A DNA stretch of 64,000 nt from Erpobdella octoculata (lineage: Eukaryota; Annelida; Clitellata; Hirudinida; Erpobdellidae), in contig OZ022243.1 in assembly GCA_963978895.1 (NCBI GenBank), positions 13,409,765-13,473,764 on the forward strand, given 5' to 3'. The notes below the pieces were generated by a model. That model ran no database searches, was not told where the DNA came from, and saw only the letters and a program-made list of their open reading frames with translations. Below, piece by piece: positions 55,017 to 64,000 of this stretch. A program made the translations under genes and the position numbers. Each line of letters begins with the position of its first letter. Positions within the stretch are counted from its first letter, which is position 1.

Positions 55017-56346
55017 TCTATATATATAAAAGAACATGTCCTGACTGACTGACTGACTGACTGACTGACTGACTGACAGATGACTGACTGATAATCAACG
55101 CCGAGCTCAAACGCCTCATCCTAGGAACGTGAAATTTGGAACTTATATTACTTTTATAGCGTAAACATCCGCTAAGAAAGGATTTTTGAAAATTTTGCTC
55201 CTGAGGGGAAAAAACTGGAAAACAAACTTTTTTCTAAAACAATGTATATCTCGAAAACCAAAAATGAGATTTTGAAATTTGGTATATAGATTCTTTTTGA
55301 AAAATAAAAAGATACGTGTTTCACCATTTTTTGAAAATTCGGTTTCCCGGATCTCAAATGTGGGTTGGAAAATTGGGTTATTTGGTTTTTAAAGTAGCTG
55401 CTACTCAAAAACTGTGAAGGCTACAGGAGTGAAAATTAGTATTTAGTTTCTACTCCAAAAATAATGAAATACGTGTTTTAGCATTTTTTGAAAATTTGGT
55501 TTCCAGGACTTCAAATATGGGGTGGAAAATAGGGTTATTTGTTTTTTAAAGTAACTGCTACTCAAAAACAGTAAATACCACAGATGTAAAAATTATTATT
55601 TAGTTTCTTTTCTAAAAATAAAGATATACGTGTTTTACCATTTTTTTAAAATTTGGTTTTCAGGACCTCAAATGTGGGGTGGAAAATAAGGTTATTTGGT
55701 TTTTAATGTAACTGCTACTCGAAAACAGTAGATGCTACAGGAGTAAAAATTAGTATTTGGTTTCTACTCCGGAAATAATGATATACGTGTTTTACCATTT
55801 TTTGAAAATTTGGTTTCCAGTTCCAGGACCTCAAATGTGAGGTGGAAAAAAGGTTATTTGATTTTAAAATAACTGCTACTCAAAAACTGTAAGTGCTACA
55901 GATGTGAAAAATAGTATTTTGAGGTTTTGTGCCGGTTAAAAGTAAATGAGTTCAGTTTATCACCGGACGGACGGGCCAAGCCGTTATTTTAGGGTCTTCA
56001 TACGGCCCTGCCCAAACCTTAAATCAAGGTGGGACGGGCCGAGATTTTTAACCAAGTATATAGACATTTTAGTGATTTTAGGGTGTTCAGGCTAAACGTG
56101 AAGTCAAGGTGGGACGGGCCGAAGTTTTTCATCAAGTATATAGAACTTCTAGGCCTGTAAAAACGGGCCGGGCCCATATTAGACGGGCCGTGCCGGGCCA
56201 GGAATTTCGGTTTTTGAAACGGGTTGGGCCAAGTTGTCGACGGGCCGAGCCGAGACCTAAAAATTGATCCGTGCAGTACTCTACTATGTATGCACTGTTC
56301 AAATTCTTAAATTTCATGCGAGCGAAGCCGCTACGGGCACTGCTAG
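55017..56346 (+). mobile_element. non-autonomous Helitron, unit 1
   Basis: Starts TCTATATATATAAAAGAAC after an A and ends GGGCACTGCTAG before a T. The 5'-TC, 3'-CTAG and A|T insertion context are the Helitron hallmarks, and a small stem (AGCG/CGCT) precedes the CTAG end. Internally it has a (GACT)n tract at 55042-55075 and about four 157-bp subrepeats with the phrase ATACGTGTTTTACCATTTTTT. No Rep/helicase is encoded; the family would be mobilised in trans. Confidence 0.85.
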
Positions 56347-57684
56347 TCTATATATATAAAAGAACATGTCCTGACTGACTGACTGACTGACTGACTGACT
56401 GACTGACTGACAGATGACTGACTGATAATCAACGCCGAGCTCAAACGCCTCATCATAGGAACGTGAAATTTGGAACTTATATTACTTTTATAGCGTAAAC
56501 ATCCGCTAAGAAAGGATTTTTAAAAATTTTGCTCCTGAGGGGAAAAAACTGGAAAACAAACTTTTTTCTGAAACAATGTATATCTCGAAAACCAAAAATG
56601 AGGAGATTTTGAAATTTGGTAAATAGATTCTTTTTGAAAAATAAAAAGATACGTGTTTCACCATTTTTTGAAAATTCGGTTTCCCGGATCTCAAATGTGG
56701 GTTGGAAAATTGGGTTATTTGGTTTTTAAAGTAGCTTCTACTCAAAACCTGTGAATGCTACAGGAGTGAATATTAGTATTTAGTTTCTACTCCAAAAATA
56801 ATGAAATACGTGTTTCAGCATTTTTTGAAAATTTGGTTTCCAGGACTTCAAATGTGGGGTGGAAAATAGGGTTATTTGTTTTTTAAAGTAACTGCTACTC
56901 AAAAACTGTAAATACCACAGATGTAAAAATTAGTATTTAGTTTCTATTCTAAAAATAAAGATATACGTGTTTTACCATTTTTTTAAAATTTGGTTTTCAG
57001 GACCTCAAATGTGGGGTGGAAAATAAGGTTATTTGGTTTTTAATGTAACTGCTACTCGAAAACAGTAGATGCTACAGGAGTAAAAATTAGTATTTGGTTT
57101 CTACTCCAGAAATAATGATATACGTGTTTTACCATTTTTTGAAAATTTGGTTTCCAGTTCCAGGACCTCAAATGTGAAGTGGAAAAAAGGTTATTTGATT
57201 TTAAAATAACTGCTACTCGAAAACTGTAAGTGCTACAGATGTGAAAAATAGTATTTTGAGGTTTTGTGCCGGTTAAAAGTAAATGAGCTCAGTTTATCAC
57301 CGGACGGACGGGCCAAGCCGTTATTTTAGGGTCTTCATACGGCCCTGCCCAAACCTTAAATCAAGGTGGGACGGGCCGAGATTTTTAACCAAGTATATAG
57401 ACATTTTAGTGATTTTAGGGTGTTCAGGCTAAACGTGAAGTCAAGGTGGGACGGGCCGAAGTTTTTCATCAAGTATATAGAACTTCTAGGCCTGTAAAAA
57501 CGGGCCGGGCCCATATTAGACGGGCCGTGCCGGGCCAGGAATTTCGGTTTTTGAAACGGGTTGGGCCAAGTTGTCGACGGGCCGAGCCGAGACCTAAAAA
57601 ATTGATCCGTGCAGTACTCTACTATGTATGCATGGTTCAAATTCTCAAATTTCATGCGAGCGAAGCCGCAACGGGCACTGCTAG
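56347..57684 (+). mobile_element. non-autonomous Helitron, unit 2 (head-to-tail with unit 1)
   Basis: Very similar to unit 1 along its whole length (same TC start, GACT tract, subrepeats, GGGCCGAG-type 3' part, GGGCACTGCTAG end). It follows unit 1 with no intervening base and ends before TACATACATA, the continuation of the interrupted microsatellite. 1,338 bp. Differences from unit 1 are scattered substitutions and small indels. Confidence 0.85.
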
Positions 57685-58311
57685 TACATACATACATACA
57701 TACATACATACATACATACATACATACATACATACATACATACATACATACATACATACATACATACATACATACAAACATACATACATACATACATACA
57801 TACATACATACATACATACATACATACATACATACATACATACATACATACATACAAACATACATACATACATACATACATACATACATACATACATACA
57901 TACATACATACATACATACATACATACATACATACATACATACATACATACATACATACATACATACATACATACATACATACATACATACATACATACA
58001 TACATACATACATACATACATACATACATACATACATACATACATACATACATACATACATACATACATACATACATACATACATACATACATACATACA
58101 TACATACATACATACATACATACATACATACATACATACATACATACATACATACATACATACATACATACATACATACATACATACATACATACATACA
58201 TACATACATACATACATACATACATACATACATACATACATACATACATACATACATACATACATACAAACATACATACATACATACATACATACATACA
58301 TACATACATAA

Positions 58312-58342
<31 letters not shown>

Positions 58343-58497
58343 CATACATACATACATACATACATACATACATACATACATACATACATACATACATACA
58401 TACATACATACATACATACATACATACATACATACATACATACATACATACATACATACATACATACATACATACATACATACATACATACATACAT

Positions 58498-58534
<37 letters not shown>

Positions 58535-58557
58535 TACATACATACATACATACATAC
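57685..58557. repeat. (CATA)n microsatellite, 0.87 kb
   Basis: About 215 units with AAAC variants at 57776, 57856 and 58266, a few others, and a (CA)n block at 58513-58535, about 22 bp before the right edge. It would have been continuous with 55016 before the Helitron insertion. Confidence 0.97.
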
Positions 58558-58622
58558 GCTAAAAATGAGAGGTTCTTCTTCTGAAGATCTTTGGCGACGA
58601 AAGCTCGCAAAGAGTTATAACA
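58558..58622 (+). mobile_element. 65-bp 3'-end fragment of the HERO/R4-like family
   Basis: GCTAAAAATGAGAGGTTCTT to AAGAGTTATAACACA matches the last about 65 bp of copy D's 3' UTR (61757-61821) almost base for base. It sits directly after CATA repeats, as an extremely 5'-truncated insertion would. On its right it runs into copy D's 5' region rather than CATA. Confidence 0.8.
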
Positions 58623-58860
58623 CATTTATGAGGCATTAAGCCATTTGGCAACCGGGAAAGACCGGTGACAACTGGGAAAGACCGTTGGCAACTGGGAAAG
58701 ACCGTTGACACTTGGAAAAACAAGTGACCTTTCTGAAAGACCGTTGACACTTGGAAAAACAAGTGACCTTTCGGAAAGACGAGAACTTCACGGGTATCAG
58801 GTCTGGCTTAGCCGAAGTACAATCCGTTCAAATGCCGCTTCATCTTATACTACGAAATGC
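58623..58860. repeat. 5' region of copy D with short tandem repeats
   Basis: Contains three CAACTGGGAAAGACCGTTG-like units (58650-58715) and two units of TTGACACTTGGAAAAACAAG followed by TGACCTTTC (58705-58765), then ACGGGTATC and TGGCTTAGCCG, which correspond to the hairpin words at the start of copy C. Tandem 5' UTR repeats are common in R2/L1-type elements as promoters; that role is not shown here. Confidence 0.6.
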
Positions 58861-61567
58861 CCCCAGAGTTCCAACCGAAAGGAGGGGGAGAATGATGAAC
58901 TCACATTCGGACCTTTGGACAACGACCCTGTTTCTTCAACGGACCCTAATGGGGGTATGCTTCACGAATGTGTTTGCGGTAGGAGTTTCAAGACGATCCG
59001 TGGAATGAAAGTCCACAGAACGAAAATGGGCTGCTTAACCGAATTTCGTCAACGTCCTGCATCAGATATTAATGCAGGTAAAACGTCGAACATTGCCGGG
59101 CCGGAGGCCAACCACAGCCCCGACGCAGTTCAAGATGTGAATCCGGAAGTAGAAATCAGTCAACCTAGGCCAAGAATTGATTTTCCTGCAGCAGGAGATA
59201 CAATTGCATGGAAAAAGTTGGACTTCTCTCAAAACTTCTCAAAACACGTTCAAGAAATTCATCAAATTTCAGTATGAAAGATTTCACTGATGTTATTTAC
59301 GAAAAAAGCACTGAATTGTTTGGTGTGAAACAAAAACGTCAGGTTCAAAACAATGAAGGCATGATTTCTAGACGACAAAGAGAAATCAATCAGCTGAAGA
59401 GAGAAAAGAAATTGTTACGAAAGCGGTGGAAAAGAGCCAGGAAAATGAAAAGGCTAGTCTCGCAGAGCTGCGGCAGAGTTTGGGGCGTCGTTTGTCTGCC
59501 CTAATTAATGAAGGCCGAGCGTTTTCGGATAAAGAAAAGAAATCAGAGAAATGCCAGGTTTCAGTTCATCAAAGACCCATTCAAATATGGAAGAAATTTA
59601 CTGGACCCACCCAAGTCAGGAACGCTTCAAGCAGACAAAGCAACGCTCGATGAATATTTTCGGTCCGCATTCCGTGGAGATCAGCAGTTAGAAGAAAAAA
59701 CCGATCTTCCAGAAATCCCACTTCCAAACTTTTCTTTCAGAGAAGGCATGATTTCGTTACTTGAAGTTACTCAATTTCTCTACAGAACAAGAAACAGATC
59801 TGCTGCAGCTGCTTCTGAATGCAGTGGGTTCTCGCGTGGAGGAAGCTTACGTTGGCAAGGGTATCTTGATGCCATCGGTGAAGGCCTTCATGGATGATAC
59901 AACTTTGGTTCTAAACAAATGTATCTCAATGCGACGAGCTCTTGATGCATTCAGCGGGCTGCTATCATAGTGCGGCATGAGTTTCAATGCAACCAAGTCA
60001 AGAAGCTTATCTCTGCGACGAGGCAAGATCGAGGACAACGTGACGTTTTCAGTTGCTGGCAACAGAATCCCAACATTGAGAGAAGAACCGGTTAAGAGCC
60101 TGGGAAGGTGGTATGACGATTCGCTTAACGACACTGGACGGTGTTCCGAAGTTCTCCGATCGGCATTTGAAGATATGAAGAAAATTGATGCGGCCCCACT
60201 CCAGAGCAGGTTCAAATTGTGGTTGCTTCAGTTTGTTCTGTTGCCGAGATTGCTGTGGCCTCTATCAATGTATGAGATGAGCTTACCATTGATGGAAAAG
60301 CTAGAAAGGAGGAAGAATAAATTTACAAGGAAATGGTTGGGTCTGCCTCCGGGATTTACTTTGGTAGCTTTGTACAGCAAGACTGCCAAACTAAGGTTGC
60401 CACTGAAGTCTTTGGTTGAGGAGTTTAAGATAAACAAGATCCGTACGCAACTAATGCTGAATAACTCTTCGGATCAAAGAATTGTGGAGATGGGACCTCT
60501 TGTAAAGTCCGGAAAAAATGGGTAGCCAGAAAGGAGATCGCAGAAGCTGAAGCCTCTTTACGTTGGACAGAAAGAGTTGGGGCAGTTCAACAGGACAAAC
60601 GGGGTCTCGGGTCAACCCATCGAATTCGGTGGTCAAAAGCCAGCACCAGTGAACGAACAAGTCTGGTCATTCAGGAAAGAAAGAAAGCTATTGAGTCCCA
60701 GAGAATGATTAAATTTGTTCAGTTATCTCAACAAGGAGATTGGACGACATGGGAAAATGCTGTTCAGCGTTCGCTTTCTTGGAAAGACATTTTGCAATAC
60801 ACACCACTACGTTTGTCTTTTTTGATTAGATCTGTTTATGATCAACTGCCGTCATCCAGCAATCTTCGAAGATGGAAGTTGAAAGACGATGATTCGTGCA
60901 TGTTATGTGGGCAATCGGAGACTCTCATTCACGTTCTTTCCTGTTGTTCGTTTTCACTTTCACACGGGAGGTACACTTGGCGCCATAACCAAGTACTCCG
61001 AAAATTGCTTGACTTCGTCAAAGAAGCGTGTAAGAAAGCAAAAAAAAGCAGAAAAGGAAAATCTACTTTTTGAGAGAAGGCAATCTGAAGTTCCACAGGT
61101 TCAGATCTACTAGAGACTTTGAATGTGTGATGGGTGCTGCCGACGATTGGTCGGTTTCGGCTGATTTGGATGGCAAAAGAAAATTTCCAGAAGCTGTGAG
61201 ATCTAGCGTTTTAAAGCCGGATATAATTATATATTCTGACTTGGTCAAGACAATGCTCCTGATTGAACTCTCTGTGCCAAAGGAAAGTAACATGGAATCT
61301 AGCAATATTTTCAAAGAGGAGAGATATAGGGATTTAGCATGTGATTTGAATGCCAAAGGGTTCAGGACTAAAATTTTTGCAGTCGAGGTTGGCGTTCGAG
61401 GGTTGGTTAGCAGCTCAATGTTAAAACTGCTGAAAGCTCTTGGTTTTTCAAACCGAGAAAAAACTCGAGCCATCAAGGAGATCTCCCAGACAGCTGAAGC
61501 TGCATCTTTTTGGATTTTCGCTAATAGAAAAAAGAAAGCTCTACAAGATGCACACGAAATGGTTTAG
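58847..61567 (+). pseudogene. HERO/R4-like retrotransposon copy D coding relic
   Basis: [16 protein letters not shown] and the finger [19 protein letters not shown] (58969) are followed by AGPEANHSPD (59097). A shift near 59250 and another near 59450-59510 break the linker ([16 protein letters not shown], then [16 protein letters not shown]). At about 59797 RTRNRS joins directly to LLQLLLNAVGSRVEEA: everything from PGPNG through RT motif B, about 200 residues including motif A, is deleted, with short GCTGC-type homology at the join. Motif C (KAFMDDTTLV) remains. A stop at 59968 and a shift near 60520 follow. The CMLCGQSETLIHVLSCC knuckle, GRYTWRHN and RLE (LKPDIIIYSDLVKT, then IELSVPKESN) close the copy. 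It is a third subfamily beside A/B/E and C. Confidence 0.87.
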
Positions 61568-61818
61568 CCTTGTTTACATTGAGCGATAATCGTTCCGGCG
61601 ATTTCAAGTTTTGTTTCGAACAGTTTTCTGCTGAACTTTGAATTTTCGTGTTTCAAGTTAGGAATTTGGAAATTTTTCTCGCCGAAGGGCGTCCGCCTGA
61701 TCAACGGAAGTGGGCCCACCTCTCTTAAAAGCGTCAAGAAGTTTAAGGGCTGAAACGCTAAAAATGAGAGCTTCTTCTTCTGAAGACCTTCGGCGACGAA
61801 AGCTCGCAAAGAGTTATA
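61568..61818 (+). other. 3' UTR of copy D with conserved family terminus
   Basis: About 250 bp. The segment CCGCCTGATCAACGGAAGTG, GCGTCAAGAAGTTTAAGGGC, GAAACGCTAAAAATGAGAGC, TTCTTCTTCTGAAGACC corresponds to the ends of copies E and C. It runs into ACACACACATACATAC. This is the part an R2-type RT would be expected to recognise. Confidence 0.75.
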
Positions 61819-62244
61819 ACACACACATACATACATACATACATACATACATACATACATACATACATACATACATACATACATACATACATACATACAT
61901 ACATACATACATACATACATACATACATACATACATACATACATACATACATACATACATACATACATACATACATACATACATACATACATACATACAT
62001 ACATACATACATACATACATACATACATACATACATACATACATACATACATACATACATACATACATACATACATACATACATACATACATACATACAT
62101 ACATACATACATACATACATACATACATACATACATACATACATACATACATACATACATACATACATACATACATACATACATACATACATACATACAT
62201 ACATACATACATACATACATACATACATACATACATACATACAT

Positions 62245-62281
<37 letters not shown>

Positions 62282-62319
62282 TACATACATACATACATAC
62301 ATACCTACATACATACATA
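61819..62319. repeat. (CATA)n microsatellite, 3' flank of copy D
   Basis: About 120 units, beginning with a short (CA)n, with a (CA)n block at 62261-62281 about 40 bp before the right edge and one CCTA variant near the end. Confidence 0.97.
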
Positions 62320-62820
62320 ATCCCGTTTCCGTTCCCGCTCACGCTCACGCTCATTTTCTCCTTTCCACTCTTTCCTAACTTCTTTTAGCCCATAAAACGT
62401 AAAATAGATTTGCTAAAAGTTGTTTGAAGCCTTCAAACGTTGTTACGTAAACTAAATTTAAATTTTATTACACAAATTATCTTTGATGGTCGTACATAGG
62501 CACTTTCGGTCTGGAAAGTTTTTTAGCCTACCTGAGCCGGGAGATCGGAGTTGAGAGTCCAAACATTCTTAACATTCATCCCCTGTATGAAAACTACCTC
62601 CTTGCCAAATTTCATCAAGATCGTTTCTCCCGCTCCGCTCATTTTGTAACCAATTTTAATTTTTTTTCACAAAAACCTTCTACCATTGCTAATAACTTTT
62701 TTAGCGACCGATCTGTGTCTGGTATCTCTTTCCAGCTCTTAGTTATAACAAATACTATAGTTTAATGTACTTTTGGGCTTGTCTATTAAAATTTCCGAAC
62801 CAAAAGCTAAATCTACCAGA
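62320..62820 (-). mobile_element. probable Helitron-like fragment
   Basis: Directly after the CATA array comes TTCCGTTCCCGCTCACGC, then AT-rich sequence and CTTGCCAAATTTCATCAAG at about 62600, phrases I associate with the 3' regions of animal Helitrons read on the opposite strand. No terminus is present, so this is tentative. There is no gene. Confidence 0.35.
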
Positions 62821-64000
62821 CTAATAATTTTGAGCGTACTTCATCAAACAATATAAACAAGTTGAAAAGTATTATTAACGACAATTTACTAATTTGCAAT
62901 TATTATTCCCCTTATTTCAATTATTAATAATATTATTATTAACGAAAATTAACTAAGTTGCTAATATTATTCTTATTATTGGAAAGTTTGACGCGTACGT
63001 CATCGCTGAATATAAACAAGTTGAAAATAAATAAATCGCCAAAGTAGTAAATCGGCAGGTTTTCCCAATATCAGCATTGAAGGTTGGGTTTTTTCGTAGG
63101 CGGTTTTTTTCATTATCAGCCATTAAATACTGTGTGTTTCGTAGGTGGTTATTTCCAAAAACATCCAATACAGTAGGCGTTTTTTACTATCACCCAATAA
63201 ATATGGATTTTTTCGTAGGCAGTTTTTCCAAAATCATACAATCAAAGAGAAGACCATTCCAAAACGTGTTCAAGTGAAAAATCATCTGCTACTGGCTATA
63301 ATATTCACACGCTTCGCTTGCGAAGCGTGCGTAAAGTTATTACTATAATAGCGTATTGGGGTTGTTTTTGAGCTTAGAGTGCGATTTGAGTGCGACTACC
63401 TTTACTATTAATATGTAAAAACTTACACGCTTCGCGCGCGAAGCGTGCGTCGAGTGCTGGTTTCCTACTTTAAAAGCGCGATAATGTATGTATTATGTAT
63501 TATGTATGTATTATGTATTATGTATGTCACCCGATTAGCATCTGCAGGTCTGAAAAAACTCACGTTTATAGATTATCAGACGCTGAACACAATTTGTTAA
63601 GCTACTTTATGTTTAAATAAAAAGTTATTAGCCGCGAAAGTTCTACGCTTTGCGGATATATATAATGCATCGTACGTCATCTTTCAATATAAACAAGTTG
63701 AAAATAAATAAATCTTCGAAGTAGAAAGCCGGCAGGTTTTTCCCAATTTTAAATAAGTTGTAAATTATTATTAACGACATTTTACTATTTTGCAATTTTT
63801 ATTCCTCTTATTTTAATTATTAATAATAATGTTATTTACGAAAATTAACTAATTTGCTAATATTATTCCTATTATTGGAAAGTTCGACGCTTTGCGGATA
63901 TATTTAATGAAAATATTATTAACGACATTTTACTATTTGCAATTCTTATTCATCTTATTTTAATTATTAATAATATTATTATTTACGAAAATTAACTTAT
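62821..64000. repeat. modular hairpin repeat family, reverse orientation, to window end
   Basis: AT-rich module (62870-62990), CAACTTG module, 50-bp CGTAGGCGG modules (63080-63230), hairpin pair 118 bp apart (63308, 63426), short ATGTATT motif (63485-63530), CACCCGATTAGCATCTGCAG link, TTATAGATTAT and GCGGATATATATAATGC blocks, then AT-rich GTTCGACGCTTTGCGG modules running off the window. This is the cleanest single view of the family's module order. Confidence 0.8.

Noticed and set aside
55042..55090. (GACT)n as an independent microsatellite locus
   Set aside because: It is present at the same position in both Helitron units, so it is part of the element.

Overview
This window looks like intergenic, transposon-saturated chromatin of an invertebrate metazoan. 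The DNA is AT-rich. Nearly every recognisable protein belongs to a eukaryotic mobile element. A short interstitial TTAGGG array (43338-43373) argues against arthropods (TTAGG) and nematodes (TTAGGC). The phylum cannot be fixed from this sequence. I see no convincing complete host gene, and only weak promoter/exon candidates at 34.6-34.9, 38.1-38.75 and 40.5 kb.

Layout. 0.4-9.6 kb holds two head-to-head relics (A minus, B plus) of an R2-superfamily (HERO/R4-like) non-LTR retrotransposon, separated by a (TATG)n microsatellite. Copy B is split by two hAT-type DNA transposons and a solo LTR, each with its own target-site duplication (TSD). 10.1-15.5 kb is one hAT element with an 8-bp TSD. It encloses an L2/Crack-like LINE with a (TAA)n tail, a poly(A)-tailed SINE-like insert and a BED-finger exon. 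15.5-18.1, 24.4-25.5, 29-34.5, 35.5-37.3 and 62.8-64 kb are arrays of one modular, unclassified repeat with strong GC-rich hairpins. It is interrupted by a CR1-like LINE (18.2-22.6 kb), a 1.64-kb heptamer array, a truncated Ty3/gypsy element (25.5-28.95 kb), two more hAT elements (29.6-31.0 and 35.8-36.6 kb) and, further on, a hAT transposase fragment (39.0-40.4 kb). 41-43.4 kb is locally duplicated non-coding DNA. 44.2-48.1 kb is a second, decayed CR1-like LINE.

49.3-62.3 kb is the most interesting part: HERO-like copies E, C and D alternate with long (CATA)n microsatellites, and a head-to-tail Helitron dimer sits in the same microsatellite. Copy C has one uninterrupted ORF with zinc finger, reverse transcriptase, CCHC knuckle and restriction-like endonuclease. 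Nearly every readable 5' junction, including those of truncated copies, abuts CATA repeats. My main proposal is that this lineage uses (CATA)n as its integration target.

The elements do not form a cooperating pathway. The window is a record of successive insertions, datable relative to each other by nesting.
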